A stretch of DNA of 31,814 nt, taken from an uncultured Bacteroidales bacterium. Lineage in GTDB: Bacteria > Bacteroidota > Bacteroidia > Bacteroidales > Paludibacteraceae. This document shows positions 23,172 to 31,814 of this stretch, piece by piece (the first letter of the stretch is position 1; each line of letters starts with the position of its first letter). The notes below the pieces were generated by a model that saw only the letters and a program-made list of their open reading frames with translations, was not told the origin of the DNA and made no database searches. A program made the translations under genes and the position numbers. Where the stretch lies: positions 1-31,814 of the forward strand of contig CAMJFV010000002.1 in assembly GCA_946405045.1 (NCBI GenBank). Direction: 5' to 3'.

Positions 23172-25826
23172 ATGGATATTGCAAAACCGATTGATCCCAA
23201 GTTTAAACGGGCTATGCAGTTCGCTCAAAACTTTATGCAAAAACATGGCAAACCGTCGATCTCGAATCTGTATGTGATTCAGAGAGTTGATCTTGACGGA
23301 AATGTCATTGATGAAAAATATGGCATGAACCTGATGACAGACTATGGTTTGACGACATTCTTCGGAAACAGTTTACCAGCATTTCCAAAGAACCTGTATG
23401 TCGGACAAGGTGGTGGCGGCACAATGTCGTTTGACACTACTACAAATACTCTGATTACGCCATTGACAACAACAGCTGCAACAAATTCTGATACGACGAT
23501 CTATTATAATTTCCCGATGTATTATGACAACACGTCTGGTATTGTCACAACGGTCTGTCAATATCTAGTATGCTATCTAGATTATAATTTCGATGATTGG
23601 TACCAGGACGTATCAATTTATGAATACGGCATCGGTACTGCAAACAATGCTCTCTGGACACATTCATGGGTGTATGATAATTTTGGTGGTCTTGGTATGA
23701 TTACAAAGAAACCAAACGAACGTCTAGTGTTCACCGTTTATCTTTGTATGTCATACTCCACCAATCTGATCAATTCTGAATGGAATAAAGGTAAACACGT
23801 TGTAATTACTTCACCACAACGATTCTTTGCAAATCATATGCGTGAAGATAATTTACAAACATACAAACGTTATAGTGTTTACAAGACCCGCAGTAAAACA
23901 AATACCCAAACTGCATTTGATGATACGACAAAGAGTCTTGACATCATCTCGAATCTGGCAGAAATGACAATCATTGCCGGTAACACTGATGAAACTGGTT
24001 ATGTTGATGGATTCCGTAATATTTCAAACGGAATGGTTTCATTTGAACGAGCGATCATGAATCCAGTGTGTACATTTGATACTGTCATGAAACCGGATAC
24101 AGCATCTGCAGAAAAACCTGAGGGATTCTCTGATACATTTGGAAAGGCTAACTTTCTACCATTCACGAAACTCGTGTTGTCAAAATCGTACACGTATAAT
24201 CCTTCAACGAAACTCTATGATCTGGAAGACACGTACACGTATGACCCAAATCGTTGGTATAACGAAAACAGTATGGAACATGCTGCAGCAATTACGATGT
24301 ACTACAGTTATCATGATACTGCTACGCCGGTTTATGTGTATATTAACATGAAACCGGATGATCCTATTCTACGAGTTGAAGGTAATCTGTTAACTGTGTA
24401 TGCAACAAACGAATACTGGGATCGGTCAAAATGGGTCTTCATCAGCGATCTATCAACAATTCCGGATACCTGTGATATTTTGGATGGTCAAGGACGCCCA
24501 TTGAATCCTAGATGCATGAAATATTGGATTACAACATCCAACATCGAAGATTTAAAACCGGTTCGCGCATCACAAAAATTCGCATACACCGACGCAAATG
24601 GTGACTTCACCTTCCACCATTATTTTTCAGCAGTACCAAAAGGATTCTTTGATGCGATTAGCTCAAAACAGTATCAATGGTTCATGGTCAACAACGTCAT
24701 CTATACTTTGTCGGATTCAAAAACAACGACTGTGTCCACAAAGACTGGATATGATCAGATTCAATCATCCACATGTGGACCAACAATTCTGACATTTATA
24801 TCAAGCTCAAATTCATTCATCATTTCTGATATGACACAATCAACGATATCACCTCAAACAATTCAAAACACCGCAGGTATTTCGAATTTGTGGGCGTGTT
24901 ATCGAACTGATTCAAAGAATGGTCGAGCGATTGTATCCGATTATGCAAATTCAATTTTGATGAAAATCGATTATCGTGATGGAAGTAATGTTGTCCAGAC
25001 TGGAATCACAAACTGCCCGATCGGATGCGTAATTATCAATACTGAAAATTATGCAATGATTGATTCATCGAATCCAAAGACAATTCTTGTCAAGAACTTT
25101 GATACAGATGCTTCAGTCACATCATTTACTGTGACTGGAAATAATCCAGTATTGTTGTTTGGATACGGAAATCAGTTGTATGTTTCCGACTGCTCAACAT
25201 ACATGATCATGTGTGATATTGACGCTGGTACAATGACAACGTGTGGCGGAAATCTCAATGGTAATTTCAGTGGAACGAATCGTTCATTACTTCGTGTCGA
25301 AGCTTCAACTGATTTCATGATTCTGTATCGGTACGATCAAAAAGATACCAATACATATGCATATGCATTTGAGCATGATCGTCCACAGTTGTATCGCACA
25401 CTTGGTTTCAATCCAGGTGATTATCGGTCCAATGCACATATCACATTGCATGAACTGAACAAGACCGAGAATGGCGTAACAACCATTCTGATTATTACAA
25501 ACAGCTATTGGACATCAGCAACTGGAAATGGTTGTCAGCAACGTTCTTTAGATTTTGGACGTTATATGAAATCTGACAAAACCGACACCAACGGAATGCT
25601 CGAATTCAGCCGTACTGAAAAACGCCGTTGGATTCCATATGGCGATCATATTATATGTGAACAGGATACATTTCCAATCGCGAATCTAATTCCACACAGA
25701 ATCGTTGGAACAACAGACACTGTTTCGACAATCGATAACATAAAGAATATTCGTGACAAACGTTGGACAACAACGGTTTCGAATATTTCTGAATGGCAAG
25801 GTAAACCGCCAGGAAATCAAATGTAA
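23172..25826 (+). CDS. Large tail fibre, paralogue 1 (884 aa)
   Basis: The start is taken at ATG 23172 (MDIAKPID), because the GGAGGTTGATG before it is its ribosome binding site; an ATG at 23157 lies upstream of that site. The N-terminal module contains NLYVIQRVDLDGNVIDEKYG followed by MNLMTDYGL, shared with the genes at 26369 and 30182, then a jelly-roll-like region up to about residue 220 ending in RLVFTVYLCMSY. A second shared module has LTVYATNEYWDRSKW (about 416-430). The C-terminal half looks like a beta-propeller. These are structural, receptor-facing proteins of the tail or baseplate; no enzyme motif is visible. First of three tandem paralogues, but unlike the other two it is not preceded by a 28-residue-repeat gene. 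Confidence 0.78.
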   Translation: MDIAKPIDPKFKRAMQFAQNFMQKHGKPSISNLYVIQRVDLDGNVIDEKYGMNLMTDYGLTTFFGNSLPAFPKNLYVGQGGGGTMSFDTTTNTLITPLTTTAATNSDTTIYYNFPMYYDNTSGIVTTVCQYLVCYLDYNFDDWYQDVSIYEYGIGTANNALWTHSWVYDNFGGLGMITKKPNERLVFTVYLCMSYSTNLINSEWNKGKHVVITSPQRFFANHMREDNLQTYKRYSVYKTRSKTNTQTAFDDTTKSLDIISNLAEMTIIAGNTDETGYVDGFRNISNGMVSFERAIMNPVCTFDTVMKPDTASAEKPEGFSDTFGKANFLPFTKLVLSKSYTYNPSTKLYDLEDTYTYDPNRWYNENSMEHAAAITMYYSYHDTATPVYVYINMKPDDPILRVEGNLLTVYATNEYWDRSKWVFISDLSTIPDTCDILDGQGRPLNPRCMKYWITTSNIEDLKPVRASQKFAYTDANGDFTFHHYFSAVPKGFFDAISSKQYQWFMVNNVIYTLSDSKTTTVSTKTGYDQIQSSTCGPTILTFISSSNSFIISDMTQSTISPQTIQNTAGISNLWACYRTDSKNGRAIVSDYANSILMKIDYRDGSNVVQTGITNCPIGCVIINTENYAMIDSSNPKTILVKNFDTDASVTSFTVTGNNPVLLFGYGNQLYVSDCSTYMIMCDIDAGTMTTCGGNLNGNFSGTNRSLLRVEASTDFMILYRYDQKDTNTYAYAFEHDRPQLYRTLGFNPGDYRSNAHITLHELNKTENGVTTILIITNSYWTSATGNGCQQRSLDFGRYMKSDKTDTNGMLEFSRTEKRRWIPYGDHIICEQDTFPIANLIPHRIVGTTDTVSTIDNIKNIRDKRWTTTVSNISEWQGKPPGNQM

Positions 25827-25840
25827 TGGTGGTGAAAACG

Positions 25841-25972
25841 TATGTCAGATTTCCATAAATCAAAAGAAGTATACCGATATACACCAACAGCGAACGGGGA
25901 CAAGTTAGTCCCCGTTCGTGGTTTGTATGTGTCCGGTTTACACAAAGAACCGTGGTATATTGATCATGCGGT
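25841..25972 (+). repeat. 132-bp perfect direct repeat, copy 1
   Basis: From one base before ATG 25842 through codon 43 of the first short repeat protein, the sequence is identical base for base to 29647-29778. It contains a perfect 11-bp inverted repeat with a 6-nt loop (25891-25918). Identity ends abruptly after CATGCGGT, where the two genes begin to differ at silent and non-silent positions. Confidence 0.95.
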
Positions 25973-26357
25973 CACAGTTACGGGTTTTACATCAAATGAC
26001 GGTACAATTGTTCATTACACAAATAAGAGAGCATCATTACAGCCAGATCATCTGATGAATATGACAAATGTATCTTCTAGCGATGTCACATTGGCTGTAT
26101 ATTCTTCGAAATCCGCAAAATTACAGCCAGATCATCTGATGAACTTTATCGATGTTAGTACAAATACGGCATCGGTATATTCATATACCAGTAAAAGAGA
26201 ATATCTTCAACCTGATCATCTAATGAACTTTATTGATGTCGGTGTTACAGGTGTTTCATTTACACGTTATAATACAAATCGGCAACCGCAAAATCCGCAA
26301 CCGACAATTGTGATGACACAATTCACTTCGACCGCGGGAACAATATCAGCTCAATAA
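25842..26357 (+). CDS. Short 28-residue-repeat protein, variant LQPDHLMN (171 aa)
   Basis: The start is ATG 25842; the ribosome binding site is weak (GGTGGTGAAAACGT). Residues 1-43 are encoded by the 132-bp perfect repeat shared with 29648. Three tandem 28-residue units follow at 61-144, each carrying LQPDHLMN at 66, 94 and 122. Residues 33-60 (with WYIDHAVTV) are in register with the units and look like an N-terminal cap. PQNPQPTI (149-156) and FTSTAGTIS near the end form a C-terminal cap shared with the sister gene. The strand-turn rhythm suggests a small beta-solenoid or stacked sheet. It is 11 nt before a large fibre gene, so probably an accessory, adaptor or receptor-binding tip for that fibre. 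No known family recognised. Confidence 0.75.
   Translation: MSDFHKSKEVYRYTPTANGDKLVPVRGLYVSGLHKEPWYIDHAVTVTGFTSNDGTIVHYTNKRASLQPDHLMNMTNVSSSDVTLAVYSSKSAKLQPDHLMNFIDVSTNTASVYSYTSKREYLQPDHLMNFIDVGVTGVSFTRYNTNRQPQNPQPTIVMTQFTSTAGTISAQ
26022..26273 (+). repeat. Three 84-bp tandem coding units (LQPDHLMN type)
   Basis: The units encode residues 61-88, 89-116 and 117-144. The motif LQPDHLMN is repeated at a 28-residue period, but silent positions differ between units (for example CAGCCAGATCATCTG against CAACCTGATCATCTA). The repeats are thus kept alike at protein level rather than being fresh DNA copies. Confidence 0.85.
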
Positions 26358-26368
26358 GGAGTGATAAA

Positions 26369-29300
26369 ATGAATCACGCACAGCAACTTGATAATTTTCC
26401 GGAAAGCCTTAACGCGTTCTGTGAAAAATATAATCGTAAAAGATATAGTGGTCGTGCTCCCGCAGGAGCACATAACATATATCATTTACAAATTATCGAT
26501 GCTGATGGAAACGTTACATCAGAACGATTCGCAATGAATCTTTTGACAAATGATGGCTTTAACAGATTATCCGATTCAAATACAAATGACTATGGCGCGT
26601 ATGTTCGTCTCTGGATTGGTAAAACCCCTGCTGGTCAAACATTACCAGACCCAAAATTTACTGATACAACTTTGACATCACGAATTACAACAATACGAGC
26701 CGTTGATTATAATAATCAATCAAGAGGTTATGTATATAGAAGCTGGGACAGCCGAACCATGGCTGCAATGCAGTTTGATCGCGAATCCGGTTTAATTTAT
26801 CAACGTTCAACAATCGGCACTTTTATGTATGATTACAATCCTTCTGGATTTCCAGATTCTGTTGATATTTCAGAAGTGGGATTGACTTTTTATATGAATG
26901 ATTCCGACTGGGATGTCGAAACCCATCCGTTGTCAACAAAAGCAATTGTAGTTGACGCAAATGGAGACCCCGCACCGATCACAAAAAACAAGGATCAACG
27001 TTTGATCATCACAGTTTATTTCAGTGCAGGTATCTATGCAAGCGCGATAAATGACCTGTGGTCAAAGGGGATTTACATGGTCATTTGTCCGGCAATATTA
27101 ATATGGTCTGCATTGATAAGAGGCACAATATACGGTGTGTATTCAAACTATTATCAAGGAAATTGTCAAATACCCAATTTTTATACTAGCAAGATCAGTG
27201 ATGTTAATTCTTATACTGGAATGAAACAACGGTTTTATGATGCTGGATACATGGGAAAGTATTGTGTCAATGAAAAAACAAATTCGGACGGAAGTCTTTT
27301 GAAGAAGCGAACTCATTCAATATCATCCGTTTTATTCGAGAATCGACATGAATATGTTGATGGTATATGGATATGGGACGATAATTGGCGCTTTTCAATA
27401 TTAGATGATCACGATAAACTGGAAACACCTGAAGAACTTGTTTCGACTAAAGTATATACAAATTCAGCAACTGATATGAGTTTGTCAAGAACTTTCGCTT
27501 TACCACATCAAGATCTCGTAGACCCCAACTACTCTTCTTCTGATGATCAAACTAACGGACAAGTTCGTTATTTAGTACCAAGATCCACATACACTCATTA
27601 TGGTGAATTACCTGTTGTCGACTTTAACATGACCTCATCATATATGTATAATCATGTGACAAAGGATTGGGACATCCCGGATAATTTCGTCAATGCGCCG
27701 AATGCATGGTACGGGAATTCATTCATTGTTATGACAGGCGCATATCTGACAGATCATAACAATGTGAACAGATGGTGTTCTGTTTTTATAAATTCACACA
27801 CAGACATCCCCATCACTGCAATTTCTGTATCTGTGTCCAACGTAAGAATCGTCGCAACCGATGCATATTGGGATCCGTCACAGTGGCATGAAATATCAGA
27901 TATCAAACATATTTCAAGTGACGACAACGGGTTCAATTGCCAAACAGCAAGATACTATATCGACATAACTGATAAAGCTCGTTATATGATCCCAACTCGA
28001 AATCAGACATATCATAGATACATCCCGGAACATGAAGCAAGAACCATTAATATTCCTCCGAATAAGAACAACGGTGATTTTTACGATAGATACATTTTCG
28101 ATTTATATGGCAATCCTGGCCATAAGGTGTTTGCGTCTGACAAAAACAATTGGATTGCAGGACGTGATTATGTTGTATATCCGGATTTAACTGATACAAC
28201 CGGCGCAAGCGACAAATCTATATTTCTATGTGATTGTATAAATGACGACTATAATCAAATAAACGACACAAAATTTTATGGTAATCCGATATATAGATTT
28301 GCAACAGATGATTTTATCGTCATTATGCATTATGCGAATAATAAATACGGCACCGACGGTCAATATCGAAGACAACATCAGCGTTTCAAAGTGTTCAGAT
28401 TATACGATAATTGGAATGATACAGTTGATGATCCTTCCAATCCAACTGGTATAAAAGATGTATATGAGATGGAATTCCCTGTTCGAGCCGATACATCAAA
28501 GAACATCATTGATCGAGTATGGTTAACATGGAGCAGTAAAGGTTATCTCGTTGCGTCTGATACCAACGGTGACAAATCTTCATATTGCTTGAATCTGTAT
28601 GGCGGCCAAGATGGTTATACACCAGAAGTATTTAAGATACCGAACGCGATATGGGGTTATGTTATTGACAGAACTTCTCTTGTCGTGTATCAACATCAAG
28701 ATGACAATCAAACTATGTCGATTTATGATCTTGAAACAAGAGCCGTTATCGACACCTTCACGATTCCAGATGGATATACGAAATCTGCTCGGGTCACAGC
28801 CGGATTTGGTGATTATATATATTTTACAGTCACCGAAACAAGCAGCGGTAGCTTATCAACATTTGTTTATTTGATGAATGAACATCGACTTGTTCATATG
28901 CCAGACTGGGACGATATTGCGTTACATACATCACCACAGTACACAATGACATGTCAAAACGTAGACGGCGCATATGAACCAAATGGTGGAAGTACGATAC
29001 TTGCATTTGATGACTTTATGATCACGTCTACGTCACGTGCTCTAGGTGATTATAATTACACATACACGTATGTATATACAAGCAAAAATCCAACAACTCC
29101 TAAAAATCTGGCCGGTAATTATATAACATCTTCTGAAATGCGAGGTCTTAAAGGATCTACCTCAGAAAATCAACTGAGTGTATTGGCGACATGTCGAGAT
29201 TCAATTGTATTAACGCCGGATGGAAAACATTTGTTATGGTTGACAGCAAACAAATATAAAGATCAAGGTTTACCGTATTGGAATAACAGATCAGTCCCAA

Positions 29301-29641
29301 GACATGCGTCATTAAACTATTTTGTTATTGATATGGGGTATTTGCTTGATGGTAACACTATATCGGATGTACCCGAACATCAAGCTGCATATTGGTGCGG
29401 AGAAACTGGCAGCAGCTATGGCTGGCACTCCGCGAAATCAGGTGGTATAGCATATTGGCACAACGGCATTGTGACAACCAATAGTACTGGAGTGATGAAC
29501 TGGTTTCCTTTGGAAGGCTGGTTAGCTCATAAGGTAACTGGTACAACCAGAACAATTCAATCATACAACAACCCACGCAGAATCTCTGGAAAAACCTTCA
29601 CATATTATCTATCGAACGGAACCGTTGATCCTGGAGTGTGA
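26369..29641 (+). CDS. Large tail fibre, paralogue 2 (1090 aa)
   Basis: The start is ATG 26369 behind AAGGAGTGATAA. The N-terminal module has IYHLQIIDADGNVTSERFA then MNLLTNDGF, matching paralogues 1 and 3. A jelly-roll-like region ends near residue 220 with RLIITVYFSAGIYA. The second shared module contains VRIVATDAYWDPSQW (about 492-506). A long propeller-like C-terminal half follows, with blades such as GYVIDRTSLVVYQHQDDNQT. No catalytic motif, signal peptide or transmembrane helix. It is about 200 residues longer than paralogue 1. A small hairpin (GTGCTCC/GGAGCAC, loop CGCA, 26454-26471) lies early in the coding sequence. Together with the preceding short repeat protein it forms a two-gene cassette that is repeated downstream. 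Confidence 0.78.
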   Translation: MNHAQQLDNFPESLNAFCEKYNRKRYSGRAPAGAHNIYHLQIIDADGNVTSERFAMNLLTNDGFNRLSDSNTNDYGAYVRLWIGKTPAGQTLPDPKFTDTTLTSRITTIRAVDYNNQSRGYVYRSWDSRTMAAMQFDRESGLIYQRSTIGTFMYDYNPSGFPDSVDISEVGLTFYMNDSDWDVETHPLSTKAIVVDANGDPAPITKNKDQRLIITVYFSAGIYASAINDLWSKGIYMVICPAILIWSALIRGTIYGVYSNYYQGNCQIPNFYTSKISDVNSYTGMKQRFYDAGYMGKYCVNEKTNSDGSLLKKRTHSISSVLFENRHEYVDGIWIWDDNWRFSILDDHDKLETPEELVSTKVYTNSATDMSLSRTFALPHQDLVDPNYSSSDDQTNGQVRYLVPRSTYTHYGELPVVDFNMTSSYMYNHVTKDWDIPDNFVNAPNAWYGNSFIVMTGAYLTDHNNVNRWCSVFINSHTDIPITAISVSVSNVRIVATDAYWDPSQWHEISDIKHISSDDNGFNCQTARYYIDITDKARYMIPTRNQTYHRYIPEHEARTINIPPNKNNGDFYDRYIFDLYGNPGHKVFASDKNNWIAGRDYVVYPDLTDTTGASDKSIFLCDCINDDYNQINDTKFYGNPIYRFATDDFIVIMHYANNKYGTDGQYRRQHQRFKVFRLYDNWNDTVDDPSNPTGIKDVYEMEFPVRADTSKNIIDRVWLTWSSKGYLVASDTNGDKSSYCLNLYGGQDGYTPEVFKIPNAIWGYVIDRTSLVVYQHQDDNQTMSIYDLETRAVIDTFTIPDGYTKSARVTAGFGDYIYFTVTETSSGSLSTFVYLMNEHRLVHMPDWDDIALHTSPQYTMTCQNVDGAYEPNGGSTILAFDDFMITSTSRALGDYNYTYTYVYTSKNPTTPKNLAGNYITSSEMRGLKGSTSENQLSVLATCRDSIVLTPDGKHLLWLTANKYKDQGLPYWNNRSVPRHASLNYFVIDMGYLLDGNTISDVPEHQAAYWCGETGSSYGWHSAKSGGIAYWHNGIVTTNSTGVMNWFPLEGWLAHKVTGTTRTIQSYNNPRRISGKTFTYYLSNGTVDPGV

Positions 29642-29646
29642 TGTAA

Positions 29647-29778
29647 TATGTCAGATTTCCATAAATCAAAAGAAGTATACCGATATACACCAACAGCGAA
29701 CGGGGACAAGTTAGTCCCCGTTCGTGGTTTGTATGTGTCCGGTTTACACAAAGAACCGTGGTATATTGATCATGCGGT
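29647..29778 (+). repeat. 132-bp perfect direct repeat, copy 2
   Basis: Identical to 25841-25972, including the 11-bp inverted repeat, here at 29697-29724. The two copies are 3806 bp apart in the same orientation and flank most of the first short repeat gene and the whole of the second large fibre gene. Confidence 0.95.
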
Positions 29779-30166
29779 TACCGTGAATAATTTCACGTCA
29801 AACGATGGCACAATTGTTCATTATACCCAACTAAACAAATCCATCTATGATGATTCCGCATTGGCTTTCACCGGACTGACAATCGGTAATATGTCATTTG
29901 TAAACTATTATCAAGCTAGCGCTTCAGCATATGATGATTCTGCGTTAGCATTCACTGGGTTTGATATCGGTTTGCCAGAGATGACATCATATGAAACATC
30001 AAATGCATCAGTGTATGATGATTCAGTTCTATCGTTTACAGCTTTATCTGTTGAATCATCGCTAACAAGCGTGACATATAAGATCATCAGATCGCCACAG
30101 AATCCACAACCTACGATCACGCTGAGACAATTTACGTCAACCGATAGCACGATTTCGGGAAATTAA
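29648..30166 (+). CDS. Short 28-residue-repeat protein, variant YDDSALAF (172 aa)
   Basis: The start is ATG 29648, 6 nt after the previous stop; no good ribosome binding site, so coupling to the upstream gene is likely. Residues 1-43 are identical in DNA and protein to the gene at 25842. Three 28-residue units follow, with YDDSALAFTG, YDDSALAFTG and YDDSVLSFTA at 67, 95 and 123. The period and placement match the sister gene exactly but the core motif is entirely different. The cap segment YIDHAVTV (39-46) aligns in register with YDDSALAF, which supports one solenoid-type fold. The C-terminus PQNPQPTI and QFTST matches the sister. Followed after 15 nt by the third large fibre. Role inferred as a variable tip or adaptor. 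Confidence 0.75.
   Translation: MSDFHKSKEVYRYTPTANGDKLVPVRGLYVSGLHKEPWYIDHAVTVNNFTSNDGTIVHYTQLNKSIYDDSALAFTGLTIGNMSFVNYYQASASAYDDSALAFTGFDIGLPEMTSYETSNASVYDDSVLSFTALSVESSLTSVTYKIIRSPQNPQPTITLRQFTSTDSTISGN
29828..30079 (+). repeat. Three 84-bp tandem coding units (YDDSALAF type)
   Basis: The units encode residues 61-88, 89-116 and 117-144 of the second short repeat protein. All three share TATGATGATTC at the motif start and then diverge at silent sites. Same period and same position as the LQPDHLMN units of the sister gene, with no detectable sequence in common between the two cores. Confidence 0.85.
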
Positions 30167-30181
30167 AGAAGGAGTGATAAC

Positions 30182-31814
30182 ATGATTAATGTGCATGATG
30201 ATGCTGATCTCCAAAAGCTAAATCGTTTTGTGAAAAATATATCTGACAAGAATGACGTTAATGCAAACTATCATAATCTATATTTGATCAAAAAATATGA
30301 TATGTCAGGTAATGTTGTTGACGAAAAATTTGGAATGAACTTATGGACTGATCATGGTTTATTCCGTGTCAATAATACCGGATCATATGATAAAAACCAA
30401 TTTTATTTGATATTTGGCACGGGTGATGTGACACCCGATTTCGCTGATATCACGATGACAAATTTGGCATTCAGTGTATATCCAAATATCGCACTATCGA
30501 TTACCAGATATCCAATGAAATATGATTCTGAAACAGATCTGATATCAGAAGTTTGTAGATTTGGATCTGGAACACTCGATTACAATCTCAGCGGTGTATC
30601 ATCTGACGTTGAGATTACTCATTTCGGAATCTATACAAATACTGAATCTGGTCAAAAACTTATAGTTCATTCAAAAGTATATAATGCAAATGGTGAAGAG
30701 TCTTCGTTCACGAAACATCCAAATGAAAAAGTTGTAATCACTGTGTATCTGAAAGTATGCATGTTATCAAAACTGATAACAGATGCCTACAACAACGGTA
30801 TCTACGCATCATTTGTCGGATTTCATTCTACATTGTTAACGGTGTATGATTCATCGTATATCCGTATGATGTATGACAATGAGCAAACTTCAGTCGGATC
30901 TTATTTTTATGGATATATACCGTCTGGCAGTGATTATAAAGTTCCATTTGGTAACGGCGAAACAGTCGATGCATCGACACATGAACGTACCTCGGTCCGT
31001 TCGCGAAAAAGTGGTACCAGCACATTGATTACACAAAATAATCAATATGTATCATCACTTGCGGTGAACTGGTATGGTGGATTGACGCTACATGCGGATG
31101 TTAAAATGTCTCAACCTGAAGAAATCACATGTGATTGCGTGTATACTGAAGGAAATCGATCATTTGAGTTCAGACGTCCATTCGGATATCCAGCTCATCG
31201 AAACAACGCACAATACAATTTTAATTCGACGGATAGAGTAGATGGTTGTATACCTGTCAATGATTTCATCATTACATCGTCATATATGTGGGATTATTCA
31301 ACGAAAGATTGGACGATACAAGAACAGTTCAGCAATCCCGATCCCGGAAAATATGTATTTGTACCATTCTTCAAATCTGATAACGATCCAGCTGGTAATG
31401 CCGGGTATAGCACATGGCAAAACAGTTCATGGAAAGGTGCTTCCAGTCTTTGGATTAACGATGCCGATGGAGTTGGTGTTAGTGTATATATCAGAACAAA
31501 CAAGCACACCAATATCCCGATTAAAAAGTTCATCACTGATGGGACGGCCATGACAGTTTATGGAACGAACACATATTGGGATGGATCAACATATGTGAAG
31601 ATCCCAACATATGCAAGTGATATTCCTACAGAATGCCAGAACTTCAAGTACTATTTATTCACACAAGATATCAGTGCTCGTGCAGAATATGTCTATTCTG
31701 ATCCAGATGATGTGCCACACATTGTACCAACACGACAGCCATTCGATATTGACATTCCTGAACTGGAAAGTGAATCTAGCAATTTTACTGGAGGGCTTAA
31801 TCTACTGGCATCAA
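30182..31814 (+). CDS. Large tail fibre, paralogue 3, cut by the window end
   Basis: The start is ATG 30182 behind AAGAAGGAGTGATAAC. The frame is open for 544 codons to the last base, so the C-terminus is missing. The N-terminal module reads NLYLIKKYDMSGNVVDEKFG then MNLWTDHGL, clearly related to the genes at 23172 and 26369. The jelly-roll-like region ends with KVVITVYLKVCML (about 182-194). The second shared module has MTVYGTNTYWDGSTYVKIP (about 457-475). By comparison with its sisters another 350-550 residues of propeller-like sequence should follow beyond the window. With the preceding short repeat gene it makes the second copy of the two-gene cassette. Confidence 0.78.
   Translation, partial: MINVHDDADLQKLNRFVKNISDKNDVNANYHNLYLIKKYDMSGNVVDEKFGMNLWTDHGLFRVNNTGSYDKNQFYLIFGTGDVTPDFADITMTNLAFSVYPNIALSITRYPMKYDSETDLISEVCRFGSGTLDYNLSGVSSDVEITHFGIYTNTESGQKLIVHSKVYNANGEESSFTKHPNEKVVITVYLKVCMLSKLITDAYNNGIYASFVGFHSTLLTVYDSSYIRMMYDNEQTSVGSYFYGYIPSGSDYKVPFGNGETVDASTHERTSVRSRKSGTSTLITQNNQYVSSLAVNWYGGLTLHADVKMSQPEEITCDCVYTEGNRSFEFRRPFGYPAHRNNAQYNFNSTDRVDGCIPVNDFIITSSYMWDYSTKDWTIQEQFSNPDPGKYVFVPFFKSDNDPAGNAGYSTWQNSSWKGASSLWINDADGVGVSVYIRTNKHTNIPIKKFITDGTAMTVYGTNTYWDGSTYVKIPTYASDIPTECQNFKYYLFTQDISARAEYVYSDPDDVPHIVPTRQPFDIDIPELESESSNFTGGLNLLAS

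Noticed and set aside
29358..29576. Leftward frame within the second large fibre gene
   Set aside because: Antisense shadow without ribosome binding site, inside an intact coding gene.
25842..30166. Diversity-generating retroelement acting on the short repeat genes
   Set aside because: No reverse transcriptase and no template repeat with adenine-specific changes are present; the identical part is the constant start of the genes, not a variable end.

Overview
The window looks like part of the genome of a large lytic tailed phage with a contractile tail, infecting a Gram-positive, probably Firmicutes-type, host. Four things point that way. Genes are tightly packed, with short overlaps and AAGGAG-type ribosome binding sites. 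There is a very long tail sheath gene. The phage has its own multisubunit RNA polymerase, with beta' split into two genes. It also has its own type II topoisomerase subunit. The standard code fits (TGA is used as stop). Base composition and GC-rich terminator hairpins argue against a very AT-rich mycoplasma-type phage. I cannot name the phage or its host from sequence alone. No tRNA, CRISPR array, insertion sequence, integrase or attachment site was seen.

Layout. 1-94: start of a leftward gene. 95-199: divergent promoter region. 200-1990: rightward three-gene operon of unrecognised proteins; the first has polymerase-palm-like motifs. It meets the leftward operon at a hairpin terminator near 2000. 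2042-10005 (leftward, read from right to left): small two-helix membrane protein, N-terminal half of RNA polymerase beta', a coiled-coil virion-type protein, a 1267-residue tail sheath and a probable tail tube. 10006-10400: divergent control region with opposed copies of a TATATYATTA promoter-like motif and a structured, terminator-ended leftward RNA candidate. 10401-15832 (rightward): topoisomerase II GyrB/ParE-like subunit, C-terminal half of beta', and a diverged FEN/PIN-fold protein. 15925-17112: BCS1-like AAA+ ATPase. 17189-18149: two unrecognised genes of higher GC, then a terminator. 18245-31814: a receptor-binding and fibre region with two small proteins, a glycine-rich/LamG adhesin, a propeller-like protein and three paralogous large fibre proteins, the last cut off by the window end. 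Two small 28-residue-repeat proteins alternate with the fibre genes.

Working together. The polymerase halves are placed beside topology and nuclease-like genes and beside morphogenesis genes, as in other phages that carry their own multisubunit polymerase. A shared AT-rich motif before five transcription units and a shared GGGGGC/GCCCCC hairpin after several units look like matched signals for one transcription machine. The most unusual part is 25.8-31.8 kb. There a two-gene cassette (short repeat protein plus large fibre) is tandemly duplicated, with a perfect 132-bp direct repeat at the start of each copy and completely different repeat cores inside the short proteins. This is the hallmark of a host-range module under diversification.
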